From positions 1-64,000 of IMG/VR virus record IMGVR_UViG_3300043539_000496: a stretch of DNA of 64,000 nucleotides; one strand, 5' to 3'. A program made the translations under genes and the position numbers. Below, one piece after another: positions 11,701-20,532 of this stretch; positions within the stretch are counted from its first letter, which is position 1, and every line of letters starts with the position of its first letter. The stretch is from a virus. Under the pieces are notes generated by a model. That model was not told where the DNA came from. It ran no database searches and saw only the letters and a list, made by a program, of their open reading frames with translations.

Positions 11701-13177
11701 CTTCAACTACATTAGCTTTAAAGTAATTTAATCCTACTTTACCATATGTAGCCGGTCTACCCAAAGACTTAATTGCATTTACTAAATTTATTTTTTCTTT
11801 AGAGAATGGTGACTTTAATACATTCTTTGCAGGGTTGAATACAAGTTGATATTCTTTATTAATATCACCTATCACTGTTCCAAATCCAAATTTAGGAGCA
11901 CCCTTTAAAAAACTTGCATTACTTAATGAAGGGAATACAAGTTTATTAGAGTAAAATATTAGTGCTGTATTGTTAAGAGTATTCCAGAAAGATGCTTTGG
12001 ATGCTTCTTTCATCATGTTTTCTTGCTCATCTAATGAAGGAGCCATACCTTCATGATCTTCTACATATTTGTTATATAGTTTATCATAAGTCTGATACTT
12101 TGTAAAACCTCCTTCAAGTTTACCTTCTGATAATGCTAAGTTCATTACCATCATATCATGCCACAATGCACCTGCTGTTTTAGATGCTCTTGCAAGATCT
12201 GCAATGTTATTAAGATTATGATCAAATAAAGCAGTTTTTGTATTTGCTAAGGGGTTTGCAAAGTTTCCAAAGTTTTTACCGGCAGATGCAAAAAGTTCTT
12301 TTGCTTTATAGATTTTAGTATAATCATTCATAGTCTCAGCAAGTTTCTTAACACCTTGACCTGTTTGATATATTGACTTAGGTAAAGAAGCCATTCTATT
12401 TACAAACTTACCTAGTCCAAATCCTGCAGCACCAGCAACTCCTCCACGTGCACCTGCTCCTACAACACCTTCAATAAGTACAGATTCTACAACACCTTCC
12501 ATTAATATACCCATGGAATAAGAGGCTGAGTTAAATAAGTTTACAGTAAATCCTCCAAGACCACCTTTACTTGACTGACCTATTGCATTATAGTATTCAT
12601 AGTCTCTTGCACTTTGTTCATCTGCATCAAAAAGACCATCTCCATTTATTATACTTTGATAAGACTTAATAGGATCCATAAATCCTTTTGTCAACATAGG
12701 CCATGCAGCATGATTCCAGAATCTTGATAAGTCATCTCCAAATGTTGTATTTTTATTATAGATTGCCTCATTATCTATTAGAGGATCAAAACCTATTTTA
12801 TTAAAGGTCTCTTGACCATAAGCTTTGTATCTATCTCTAAATGTTCCTTTAGGACTACTATCATAACCAAATGCATATCCATATCTGTTTCTATCCTGAA
12901 CACCATCTATTTTAGCAATTGATTGATCAAACAGTGCTCTACCTGCAGCAACAGGATTACTAATTACATTTGATCTAACTTGTGATGGATAATAGTTAGG
13001 TGAAACACCTGTTGAGTTATCTTTAATAGGATAGATAGGATTAACTACTGCACGTGGTTCATTAAAATTAAATACAGTAGGTGCACCTTGTTCAATCCTA
13101 GCAGGATTAAGATAATCACTTTTACTTAAAAAATCATTAAGTTCTTCAGGACTATTGTTTTGTGGAGTATCTGCCAT
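5774..13177 (-). CDS. Giant cargo protein with PD-(D/E)xK nuclease-like site and glycine-rich membrane segment
   Basis: A 2467-aa protein. Its first 250 residues, including a FGYD segment near 103 and FMDPIKSY at 166-173, resemble the N termini of giant crAss-like virion proteins. Residues 222-258 form a hydrophobic, Gly/Ala-rich stretch (GVVGAGARGGVAGAAGFGLG) that could insert into a membrane during ejection. Residues 1671-1690 hold GELD, then a beta strand ending in VVDIK. Asp1674 and Asp1688-x-Lys1690 fit the core of a PD-(D/E)xK nuclease, with Gln1693 nearby. Residues of about 1955-2020 form a charged coiled coil ending in KRTRRGG. The stop lies one base before the start of the zincin protein, so the two are probably translated together. 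Nuclease activity is inferred from motif spacing only. It could act on host DNA after injection or help process phage DNA. Confidence 0.85.
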   Translation of the reverse strand: MADTPQNNSPEELNDFLSKSDYLNPARIEQGAPTVFNFNEPRAVVNPIYPIKDNSTGVSPNYYPSQVRSNVISNPVAAGRALFDQSIAKIDGVQDRNRYGYAFGYDSSPKGTFRDRYKAYGQETFNKIGFDPLIDNEAIYNKNTTFGDDLSRFWNHAAWPMLTKGFMDPIKSYQSIINGDGLFDADEQSARDYEYYNAIGQSSKGGLGGFTVNLFNSASYSMGILMEGVVESVLIEGVVGAGARGGVAGAAGFGLGKFVNRMASLPKSIYQTGQGVKKLAETMNDYTKIYKAKELFASAGKNFGNFANPLANTKTALFDHNLNNIADLARASKTAGALWHDMMVMNLALSEGKLEGGFTKYQTYDKLYNKYVEDHEGMAPSLDEQENMMKEASKASFWNTLNNTALIFYSNKLVFPSLSNASFLKGAPKFGFGTVIGDINKEYQLVFNPAKNVLKSPFSKEKINLVNAIKSLGRPATYGKVGLNYFKANVVEGLQESLQDVLQDATQNYYTDTYKNQSSRNFMYATGVVGDAIKKQFSAQGAETFMSGFLMGSILQAPSKMKSFMTMGYNDYFNKNEKYREYIEEREATANEVVEHMNTMWDNSDLLFDPRINNYATQSLLYNTVANPEEKTTKEIQDDRFAAFQSAVLSSLQRGTYDMFLNHYEKYKQATPEDIEQAWNLKPGQGAKALDNFNESIENAKKISYRWNQAKQNYGSYMLDLNDYEKDSYKYKMAKIYNSAVSQSIFNYVFLQGAFDDSAKRLESLYSKLSSLSTIKNSNFADFAGFADSGRLQREIEMMKTDIETLEKSGVPIVAEDLERKRNLLEIYSKFKEKQDALVSSYITKEKFSALSERILKENPELTKEQLNLNSIEKLIQQFDEGKSNEFTEYKDAFKNLLFGLAKTDEEKLKLQQEIEGMEKGFDGLFDSLLDTHILRNEKNRLAPVINLLANPNDFYDHLLRNFQWMRNMYHNKKDIIKDIVNAEISNIERNALLNALADQGIFVDLEEFAKWVENPTYEPEYFIDVKNNSYITRNSLLYNDYYKLFEKASELSAVKPAGEPQPDSEKLEEIVNEITKDRDKKIDIAREKFNKALKDNYDSTEAELRKQAADADDNGRLELSAEEDKLGIYNEWLKDLESLTGIEKAAAGLVNANLIDNQQLLDATDALFDNPDLTDTIIELRNKIMEANPEMDADNAIRNAGFYLSTKPLIDDLIKEQQSVVDNFVVADVIDVEQTPEWAQYQKELSDINTEYEELIKEAKLEFVEAGGNPTDVREYSIEDQFEDYPEDLQEELNGVFDDFLVTKTNEPATLKQDDPTRYNTLRERWMENDPVAQDILNKFNDKTKQEAIKNARIGLTPPKLLFGNAVIEPGTPLSNITDLYMTYEEAVRTKELKSEDGKSVKKLTVDDIKAIKEDMKAIAAYIDSKEKAFKLKPIAQEIIEKLETTIFNRQNELVLSVDEEGFESRRFRDSKPEDPRPERATEVAALMEQDIEEKEPFLFNRLKDNSIQNLFKEVVLDNPIGTLEERVDAFLASLRNYDQFKSDLKIAGIKESLMADQSIENLENTVKKYSFKEASDSGINLDALIRQFLTLDPRGGFVKVNYDSIIDVRGTQKKVSDMMSKEAYDFMFHPVTGSATRFRRNMIDGGYQLFTNDVKVFDRNARGGRGVTGELDLLLIDTEGNLAVVDIKAAQKNTWDNLGIPFRFDKKTGKQLTDDQGQPIKNNSNKKTYFRAQQSIYGNSIYTMSGLDATLLLYPIEMDVTMDGYIKKLSKPTADLTKNNQLSENGMFIILEPIDQETMQRFGFERTPPSDTVELPQMGEQEVPIRPGAIPISDPEKTTLNDFLNQDVIYQGKLGKLVTNSEGGFSVEVVDGNKIVQYDVNVSGTNVKDGGINIVKAGLSPITATESVGQVTQIAGQTINARFLDKSEKTAEINGVTYTINRDTTGAIVSLSYNTNDKEIAETQKEIDTLSREIDSLQKEQRETRNKNIQRDITAKIFEVNRLTSKKTDLINKNKKRTRRGGNTDDLIFALNRLPNRFQKQVPSGEPTDREDQVKMIAQLSESESVTREIDFILYSHGMPRDVENFMAGKIDDLNSSKQREIEEWGVELIIKLEEYQSRLANEGRSTVPVDNVIEAVNETLNNLVSIKFFKNGKITKASRKEFERRTKVQQRTNVSPVQKSTRAATEGVPGQAVSGEELTNLIQESRKKIQGIKLNEFEKDLAILLPDGRYEVILNYYSDFDNNINAGIFTKEEALNQFGPSFITVLESPMAPNVEELWIVKSQMDAMFDNATLENIKQIYFDAVVKFIYNEDSLNYPLTNMLDEIFKNKLDSLEEDMSLDNLTEGTELVNIEPFKTFKKINEAFVVKSINKQAQTVEIFSPIRKKSYTFTEQEIKTNFMKPSDKPKAVEEIVITPQIKENIKSTESNITDLAKNPDVLDQIEEESENLSPEERLDKIKNIFNQC

Positions 13178-13184
13178 AGTAATG

Positions 13185-16100
13185 TTATTTCCAGAATGGA
13201 TTATTTGGAGTTATACCAAGATTTTTATGTGTTTTATCTACTAACTCAGGATTGTTTATATTACGAAAATGTTTATACATTTCATTATTTAACATATCTT
13301 GTTTAGCAAGAAGTGAATGTGCTTCTACTTCTATATCTTCAATACCTTTACCAGCTCTTCCTCCAGGTTTTCTATGTACTAATTCAACAACACTACCATC
13401 TACATCTAAGATATTTGTTCTTATAATTGCTTCATAATCAATACCTGGAACTCCTGATACTTTATTTATTGTGTAACTTCCTGCATTATGTGGATGAGTA
13501 TAATTAATAGGTTTGTTATTTAATATAATTTCTGTAGCTGTAGGAGTTGATGTATTCCAAAGTTTATGTGTCCAATAATCATGTGGGGCTATTGCAGTAA
13601 TACCATTTTGTACTATACCATCTATAGTTTGTTTAAGTTGTTGTTCAGTAAAGTCTGCACCTTTTAAAGATTTAACTACCTCTTCTACTACTGACCTAGG
13701 GACATCAAATGTAGTAGATCCAAGTTTACTATTTTCTCTAGAAACTCTGGACGTTGATAATGTAAAGTCTCCTAGTTTTGGATCACCCATTCTATTATAC
13801 AATGTTCTTAGAATTGTTTTTGCTAAGTCATCATCTAAACCATCATCTTCTCCTTCTGCTGGTAAATTATTACTAAGTGCAAAATTATAATCTGCACCTG
13901 TAGGAAGTGCTAATGCATCTTGTATAGCTTGAGCTGCTGCTTGGAAACCAAAGTCTCCTGCATAATCAGAATCTACTTTTACAGTCTGAGTATCAGATGA
14001 TAAAGATACCATGTCATCTCCTCTTGATACTGTTTGTACAAAAGATTGTAATGCTTTGTCAGGATTCTTATCTGTTACAAGTTCAATATATGGTTTATTT
14101 AAAATGTCAGTAATCCATGAAGCAGCAACATTTTCTCTATTACCTGTTGCAGCATCATAGATTGATTCTGCTGTATATACAATTGGAGTATATTCCCACC
14201 AACTTCTATCTCTTCCTGATTTAGTATCTTTTACAAATGATGCACCCAATTCATTGTTGATCATTTTATCAAGATTTTCTGCATTGTTTCTTATTGCTTC
14301 CCAGTTGTAACCACTTGCAACATATTCACCCATTATTTTTTGTAATGCATTATTTACTTGTTGATCACTTACTTTATGTCCTTGTTCTCTAAGTTTATTT
14401 GCACTAAATGTAAGTTCTTCTTTAAATTTAGTTTGAAGTTTTTTAGCATTGTTTGCTTGAGTAATTGCTAATCCTTCATCATGTCTACCAAGTATTTCTA
14501 ATTCAAAAATACTTTTATCATTAGCATATTCTTGCATTAAAGTATTTCCATTATGGCTTATAGCATAATCTTTCATTATAGTATTTAAATGATAAACATT
14601 TCCATACTTAGTTAAATTTGTTACAAATTTGTCTTTATCACCTTTATCATATTCATTATAAATTTGATTCCAAATTTTTGTAGCATTAGCTAAATTTTTA
14701 TTACTTGGACTCTTAACATAGTCATTTATTATTTTATCTACTTCAGGATCATTTGATCTAAATTGATTAAGTACTTGTCCTAATTGACCACCGTTGAATT
14801 GACCAGTTTTAACTAACTCATTAATATAAGTCATCATTGATTGTACACCAGGTCCAGCTTTTTTATTTATAACTTCATCACGTACTTGACTATTCATCAC
14901 ATCAAATTGAGTTTTATCTCCTCCACTTTGACCAGATTGTTTTGATTTACCTTGGAATATTAACTCATATAATGATTCTTGAGGATTAAGTTCAATACTA
15001 CCATCTGCTTTGTAGTATGCACGTCCTGCAGTTACCATTGCTTTTTGGTAATCACTTATACGTTTAAGTTTTTCAGCCTGTTCATTTTCTTTAAGTCTCA
15101 TTTGATGACCAGTATGAAGTCTTTGATTTGCTTGTGCTTCCCTAAATTGTGCTATAGCAACGGCATCAGGTTTATATTCAACTTCATAGTTACTGTATGC
15201 ATAAGAACCTGCTGCCTCATTTATTTTTACACCTGCTTTATATGATGCAAATCCTGCATCAACTTTTAATCTAGCAAGTTCAATATTACCAAATAATTCA
15301 TCTTTATTAACCGGAGATGATGTAGTACCATTAACTTGATCACTTACTTCTGAAGTATATCTTTCTACCTCAGATACTATTCCCATTGCTTCTTCTAATT
15401 CTTGTTGATAGCTTTTTTGTAAAGGATTAACTTTTCCTCTAGCAATATTAGATTGTAAATTTGAATTTAAATTTTGAACAGTAGTAAGATTATCTTTTGC
15501 ATCTACATCAGCTTTTTTAGTAATATTTTTTAACCAATCATATTTTGCTTTAATGTATTCTTTTTCAGCTTCTAATTTACTTCCCCCAAATTTGTCTGCA
15601 TTCTGAGTTGCATAATCCATCCTCTCTACAAATGCTTCTTCTTTATACATGTTTTGTATGTCAGGTCTATTTCCATATTGTGCCCAAAAAATTTGTTGAA
15701 GACCAGGAAGTAATTGTTCACCATTCTTTTTCCTTATCATGTACATTCCACTAGGAGTTTGTGTTACCATCCCAATGTCATACTTTTTAGCAAAGTCCAT
15801 GTACTCTTTTACATCATCAACTTTATTTACATACTGAGCATCTCCAAAACTTAATGTTTCATCAAGAGTAGCATCTTTAAACATTTGTCTTCTATATTCT
15901 AAACCTTTCATACCAACATCCCAATATTTTGAAGACTGTTTAGGATCAGCAGAATTTGATAAAGCTTGTGCAGTAGTGTAAGTATTTTTAAAATTCTTTG
16001 TCCATGCCATATCTTTAATAAGATACTTATCTTCATAGAATGGTCTAAATACTTGTAGTGCTTGATTTACATTCTGCTCTAGGGAAAGATCAAGTCCGGA

Positions 16101-16334
16101 AACTCTTTTAAGATTGAAGTCAATCTGTCTTAATAATTCATCTTTCTTTTTTATATTTTGATCATGAGTAAGGTCTGCACCATACAATTGACCATATAAA
16201 TTATTTAACTGATTCCAGTTAGTATCATACTGAGTCTGCTTAGTCTGCATTAAATTTGCATAGAAATTTAAGTCAGGTTGAAACGGCTGATAATCTGGTA
16301 TATAATCTGTGACTCCTTGTAAATACGTTGCCAT
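13185..16334 (-). CDS. Conserved crAss-like virion cargo protein
   Basis: A 1049-aa, mostly helical, soluble-looking protein. The N terminus, MATYLQGVTDYIPDYQPFQP followed by DLNFYANLMQTKQ and DFNLKRVSGLDLSLEQNVNQA (near residues 131-151), is a signature I recognise from crAss-like phages, where a protein of this kind is packaged with or beside the genome as cargo. No catalytic motif, signal peptide or membrane helix is visible. Long stretches rich in Lys, Glu, Asn and Gln suggest an extended helical protein. It sits between the Gln-rich 1126-aa protein and the 2467-aa protein, with 7 bases to the latter. A 56-base AT-rich gap lies upstream and holds no clear promoter. Family assignment is from memory of the N-terminal pattern; the cargo role is inferred from that family and from position. 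Confidence 0.8.
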   Translation of the reverse strand: MATYLQGVTDYIPDYQPFQPDLNFYANLMQTKQTQYDTNWNQLNNLYGQLYGADLTHDQNIKKKDELLRQIDFNLKRVSGLDLSLEQNVNQALQVFRPFYEDKYLIKDMAWTKNFKNTYTTAQALSNSADPKQSSKYWDVGMKGLEYRRQMFKDATLDETLSFGDAQYVNKVDDVKEYMDFAKKYDIGMVTQTPSGMYMIRKKNGEQLLPGLQQIFWAQYGNRPDIQNMYKEEAFVERMDYATQNADKFGGSKLEAEKEYIKAKYDWLKNITKKADVDAKDNLTTVQNLNSNLQSNIARGKVNPLQKSYQQELEEAMGIVSEVERYTSEVSDQVNGTTSSPVNKDELFGNIELARLKVDAGFASYKAGVKINEAAGSYAYSNYEVEYKPDAVAIAQFREAQANQRLHTGHQMRLKENEQAEKLKRISDYQKAMVTAGRAYYKADGSIELNPQESLYELIFQGKSKQSGQSGGDKTQFDVMNSQVRDEVINKKAGPGVQSMMTYINELVKTGQFNGGQLGQVLNQFRSNDPEVDKIINDYVKSPSNKNLANATKIWNQIYNEYDKGDKDKFVTNLTKYGNVYHLNTIMKDYAISHNGNTLMQEYANDKSIFELEILGRHDEGLAITQANNAKKLQTKFKEELTFSANKLREQGHKVSDQQVNNALQKIMGEYVASGYNWEAIRNNAENLDKMINNELGASFVKDTKSGRDRSWWEYTPIVYTAESIYDAATGNRENVAASWITDILNKPYIELVTDKNPDKALQSFVQTVSRGDDMVSLSSDTQTVKVDSDYAGDFGFQAAAQAIQDALALPTGADYNFALSNNLPAEGEDDGLDDDLAKTILRTLYNRMGDPKLGDFTLSTSRVSRENSKLGSTTFDVPRSVVEEVVKSLKGADFTEQQLKQTIDGIVQNGITAIAPHDYWTHKLWNTSTPTATEIILNNKPINYTHPHNAGSYTINKVSGVPGIDYEAIIRTNILDVDGSVVELVHRKPGGRAGKGIEDIEVEAHSLLAKQDMLNNEMYKHFRNINNPELVDKTHKNLGITPNNPFWK

Positions 16335-16390
16335 AATCTATCTTTGTGTAAAACTATTAAAATTTTTTAAGTTTAATAAACATATTAAGT

Positions 16391-19300
16391 TTACAGTATA
16401 AAAGGGTTAATATAAATATATCCTGAAGGATTTACATTACCACCTTTCTTTTTAGTTCTTGTTTGACTTCCATACATTCCCATTCCAATATTTGCATTAG
16501 CTCCTGTGCTAGCAGTAGAACCTGCAGCAGCTGCTTTCTTAGCTTCTATACATGATTTTATAATTGCACTGTCTGCATTTGGATTAGCTTGAGTACATTC
16601 ATTTTTTGCTTTCTGCCAGTCAAATCCAGTACCACCACTACCTTGTCCTGTAAACTTTCTATTACCTGGTTGATAGAACATTCTACCACCTACTCCAGGA
16701 GAAACAGCATAGTTAGGATACATTTGGTTTAATGCATCTGTCTGCCATCTATTAGTAATAGCATTGGTATAATAGTTTCTTAAGTTGTTTCTCATTGCTA
16801 ATTTAGAATTATCAAACTGTTGGTTAGCAATAGTATTCTGATCATATAATTTTTGAGCAGATGCTTGTTTCAACATTGATTCTTGGTTAGCTATGTCAGT
16901 ACCTTTAAGTTCAAATTGATTTGCTATGTTAACATTAGCATTGTTGTACTTAGAAAGTATATCTGCAGCATTCTTAGCAGCTTGACCTTGTACACTAGAT
17001 GATCTTGCAGACAATGCTTGAGGTCCTGCAAACTGTGCCATACCTTGGGTTTGGATGTTTGCTTGTTCTGCATTAGCAGCAAGTTCTCTAGTAGGATCTA
17101 AGAATGTAGGTCTTGGTTGTTGTAGTTCAACTCCCGGTGCCCACGGCATATATTTCTTAATACCCATTAAGTCTCCAAATGCACCTGTAGTTTTAATAGT
17201 ATCTTGTAACCACCATTCAGCAGGAGGTCCTGGTACATCTACATCTACCTCAGTTTCACAAGGAGGACAGTTACCATTTGCATCTGGTGTTAAAGGAATT
17301 TTATTACCTTGAGTATCAAAACATGGACAAGGATCTTCTTCTGGTTTTGGACAAAGTGCAGGATCACATTTTCCTTGTGGATCTGCTGCACCATAGTTAG
17401 GACCTTTAGGATCAGTACATTGACATATTGTTTTAGGATCATCAAAAGTCATAGTTCTAATCCCAACACCTGGTACATGACCTATTGTTGAATTACCATG
17501 AGATGGTCTAGTTAGATCTCCAAAGTCATCAACTGGAGATATTCTAATTCCTTTGTTACTGGTATATATAGCAGACATTGATGATTCATCATCAACACCT
17601 CTTTGAAGATTACCGTATAAATTTCTTAATGCATATTGTGTATCAGGATCAAGTTTATCATAATCTTCAATAGTTCTTGCATAACCATGAAATGTTGCTT
17701 GTTGTAGTGCTCTTGTACTAGCATCATTTTCAAGTGGTTCTCCAATACCAGCAGATAGTTGTGTTACTGATAATTTTGGATCTGTAGCATCATCAACACC
17801 ACCATAAGTTTTTGCAAGATATCTTTTTGCTGCAAGAAAATCTGCTTCAGTTTTTATAGGTTGACCTGTTCCAGGATTTTTAATTACAATACCTTTATCT
17901 AGTGCAGCTTTGACACCACTCCAACTTCTAAATTCTCTTCCCCCATCACTAAATAATTCAGGATTAATTCCACGTCCTTGAATTTTAAGATTTCTTTCTT
18001 CATGCTGTAAAAATTGTTTTAATACTGTTGCTTTATCTGGTAAAGCATACCCTCTTTCTTCCCAAGTTGAACCTTGAACACCATGTTTATTTACATAAGA
18101 TCTTGTATCTTTTAATGCTTCTATTGTTTTATTATATATAGCATCTGCAACTTTTTCATCTTTTAAGTTTTGTTCTAATAAATAATATTGTGCAGCTGCA
18201 AATTTAGCATCATCACTATTAGAACCACCCCAATCATTTAAATCCATACCACCGGTGTCACTAGGTGCTACAGGATCAAATCCTTTAAGAGTTCTTGACT
18301 GACCTGATGCATCTATTACAGTAATAGGATCTGTAGTTTTATTTATTTGTTTATTTCTATATGCAGTATACACAGCTCTTTCATAATCTGCATCAGAAGC
18401 GTAGTCAGATCTTTTTATTATTATACCATTATTTGCTTTAGGTAGTGGAAACATTGGTCCTGATCCAGGAATAGGTTTTGGTCTACCTTGATAATTCTGA
18501 GACATACCAGATCCCATAGCCATACCATACTCTGCTTCAGGAATATCTTCTTCATCATAGTCTGGTTCATCATAAAACGGCATATCATAACCACCCATAG
18601 ACATACCATACATAGCCATAGGAGCTTGTTGTTGCATCTGTTGTTGCATCATCATGTCCTCTTCAGACATTTGTGGTTCTTCTTGACCACCTTCTAACTC
18701 TTGTATAGTTTGTTGTATAAGACCAACTGCTTCTTCTTGTGAAGCACCTAACTGCATAAATACTTCTACTATAGCTTCAGGAGGAAGTTGATTTTCTAAA
18801 AGACTTGCAACTATTTCTTGAGGATCTACACCTTGTTCTAGTGCAGCACTAACTTCTTGAACAATTTGCATCATGTCATCACCACCTTCTTCTTGTGGTT
18901 GCTCCATCATTTGTTGTTCCATACCTTCTTCTGCTCTTCTCAATCTCCTCATACCACCACCATACATCATCATTTCTTCTGGAGATGGTTGCTGCATTTG
19001 TTGTTCTTCAGGTTGTGCAACAGGTTGACCTTGATTCATTTGTTCTGCTGCAGCAATTTGATCTTCTGATTGCATTGTTTCTTCAGAACTCTTTTGTTGA
19101 GCATACTTAGACTCTAGTTGTTCTGTAAGTTGTTTAATCTCTTGTTTAGGTAATACTTGTTCATCAGTAATACCTTTTGCTTGCATACAAGGTCTAGCAA
19201 CAGCAGGAATACCTTGAGGGAATCCTTTCTTTGCTTCTTGTGCAAGTGCAAGACATCCAAGTTTAACAACAAACTTTTTAATCATTAACTCAGCTGTTGT

Positions 19301-19771
19301 TCTATCTAATTTATCTGAGTTAGGATCTTCTAGAATTTTTCTATATTTCTGTATGTCATATTGTTTAGCAAGTTCTGCAGGAGTATATGCTTTACTAGTT
19401 CCTGCTTTACCAAACATTTCAAGTATCTCAGGATCTTTAATTCTCATACCTCTAGTATCACTAAAGATAAAAGTATCATCAGGAAGATTTAAAGGTACAC
19501 CACCTGCATGGTGTCTTGGTCCTTTAATAATTTTGTGTTCTGGAAATCCATCACCATTGATATCACCATATACTGTTTCACCTCCTTCTGCCTCTAGATT
19601 TGCTTCTTCTCTAGGGACAGCGGTGATATATTTACTTTCCTTAAGTTTTGGTGCACCAATATATGCATTATAATCCCTACCTCCCATTGCAGGTACATCA
19701 TTAACTAATGCTCCTTGAACTTGATATCCAGTTCTTGCTGTTGGTAATTTTTTTATTTTAACTTTTATCAT
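16391..19771 (-). CDS. Gln-rich modular virion/cargo protein with calcium-loop-like and Cys-rich segments
   Basis: A 1126-aa mosaic. It starts MIKVKIKKLPTARTGY, the basic 'I-x-LP' signature shared with neighbours. Residues 58-118 (AEGGETVYGDINGDGFPEHK, HHAGGVPLNLPDDTFIFSDT) match a conserved block I recall from structural proteins of Bacteroidota phages; DINGDG resembles a calcium-binding loop. Residues 230-400 are Gln/Met/Glu-rich. Within them, residues 270-283 (YGGGMRRLRRAEEG) and 296-366 are closely similar to part of the 1315-aa neighbour (about 37 of 71 identical by hand alignment). A Cys-rich stretch of CxC and CPxC pairs sits near residues 770-850. The C-terminal 250 residues are rich in Ala, Gln and Asn and likely helical. 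No enzyme motif was seen. Probably virion cargo or a structural linker. Confidence 0.8.
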   Translation of the reverse strand: MIKVKIKKLPTARTGYQVQGALVNDVPAMGGRDYNAYIGAPKLKESKYITAVPREEANLEAEGGETVYGDINGDGFPEHKIIKGPRHHAGGVPLNLPDDTFIFSDTRGMRIKDPEILEMFGKAGTSKAYTPAELAKQYDIQKYRKILEDPNSDKLDRTTAELMIKKFVVKLGCLALAQEAKKGFPQGIPAVARPCMQAKGITDEQVLPKQEIKQLTEQLESKYAQQKSSEETMQSEDQIAAAEQMNQGQPVAQPEEQQMQQPSPEEMMMYGGGMRRLRRAEEGMEQQMMEQPQEEGGDDMMQIVQEVSAALEQGVDPQEIVASLLENQLPPEAIVEVFMQLGASQEEAVGLIQQTIQELEGGQEEPQMSEEDMMMQQQMQQQAPMAMYGMSMGGYDMPFYDEPDYDEEDIPEAEYGMAMGSGMSQNYQGRPKPIPGSGPMFPLPKANNGIIIKRSDYASDADYERAVYTAYRNKQINKTTDPITVIDASGQSRTLKGFDPVAPSDTGGMDLNDWGGSNSDDAKFAAAQYYLLEQNLKDEKVADAIYNKTIEALKDTRSYVNKHGVQGSTWEERGYALPDKATVLKQFLQHEERNLKIQGRGINPELFSDGGREFRSWSGVKAALDKGIVIKNPGTGQPIKTEADFLAAKRYLAKTYGGVDDATDPKLSVTQLSAGIGEPLENDASTRALQQATFHGYARTIEDYDKLDPDTQYALRNLYGNLQRGVDDESSMSAIYTSNKGIRISPVDDFGDLTRPSHGNSTIGHVPGVGIRTMTFDDPKTICQCTDPKGPNYGAADPQGKCDPALCPKPEEDPCPCFDTQGNKIPLTPDANGNCPPCETEVDVDVPGPPAEWWLQDTIKTTGAFGDLMGIKKYMPWAPGVELQQPRPTFLDPTRELAANAEQANIQTQGMAQFAGPQALSARSSSVQGQAAKNAADILSKYNNANVNIANQFELKGTDIANQESMLKQASAQKLYDQNTIANQQFDNSKLAMRNNLRNYYTNAITNRWQTDALNQMYPNYAVSPGVGGRMFYQPGNRKFTGQGSGGTGFDWQKAKNECTQANPNADSAIIKSCIEAKKAAAAGSTASTGANANIGMGMYGSQTRTKKKGGNVNPSGYIYINPFIL

Positions 19772-19781
19772 TTTAGATATA

Positions 19782-20531
19782 TTAAATATAATCTACTTCT
19801 CCTCCTGCTTTTAAAAATGCTTCTAATTCTGGAATTGACATTGTAACTTCATCTCCTATGTTATAACTATTTACACCACCATCTTGTAAAAATCCTCCAA
19901 GTTGTGCACTGTTACCACCAAAGTCACCATAAGTAGAATAACTATTTCTATCAGATCCCATCTCATCAAAATTCTGTAATCCTGCTTTATGACCAAAGTC
20001 TGTCCATGCACCTCTATATTTATTATATTGAGTAGCAACAAAGTTTGCAGGATTAACAGTATTTAAAATCATTGCTTTTTCTCTCCCTCTATTTTGAAAA
20101 TTAGTTATTGCTCCTAACACACCTTTAGTAGCAGCATTAAATTTGTTTACCCCTTTTTCAAAATTTGTGTTTCTCATTTTTCTACTTTCAACAGCTACTA
20201 AATTAGATATTTTATTAGGTGCCTTTTCTTGTTCTAATAATTTAGGTTTTAAAGTAGGCATTTTATCTGGTGTATCTAAATTAAAAGGTACAATAGAACT
20301 AGAAGGTGCTGTATTACTATTGTAATCCATTATATTACGTACATGTTTATTGTAAGGATTTACAGAATTACTTTGAATATTATCAGGTACACCATTTTTA
20401 TCTGCATCATAAGGATCATTGATATTTCCTAAGTTCATATCAAAATTAAAATTTCCATCAGGAAAGTCCCATGAACCAGAATCATTAGCTCCACCAGGTA
20501 AAAATCTTCTTAATTGTTTTTTACTATACAT
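19782..20531 (-). CDS. 249-aa virion-associated protein with GG motifs and calcium-loop-like segment
   Basis: Begins MYSKKQLRRFLPGGAND, a short basic stretch ending in LPGG like the N termini of the larger neighbours. Residues of about 40-52 (DPYDADKNGVPDNIQ) have the DxDxNGxPD pattern of thrombospondin type-3 calcium repeats. The C terminus, IGDEVTMSIPELEAFLKAGG followed by EVDYI, has the same layout as the LTxxEIxxYVxGGYIVE tails of the 1412- and 1658-aa proteins: a beta strand, a short acidic helix, then GG and an acidic end. Further double-glycine sites are FGGNSAQLGG and DGG. The gene is packed between the two Gln-rich giants, with 1-10 bases on either side. No enzymatic motif is visible; function unknown. 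A small member of the same cargo set is the best guess. Confidence 0.75.
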   Translation of the reverse strand: MYSKKQLRRFLPGGANDSGSWDFPDGNFNFDMNLGNINDPYDADKNGVPDNIQSNSVNPYNKHVRNIMDYNSNTAPSSSIVPFNLDTPDKMPTLKPKLLEQEKAPNKISNLVAVESRKMRNTNFEKGVNKFNAATKGVLGAITNFQNRGREKAMILNTVNPANFVATQYNKYRGAWTDFGHKAGLQNFDEMGSDRNSYSTYGDFGGNSAQLGGFLQDGGVNSYNIGDEVTMSIPELEAFLKAGGEVDYI

Positions 20532-20532
20532 A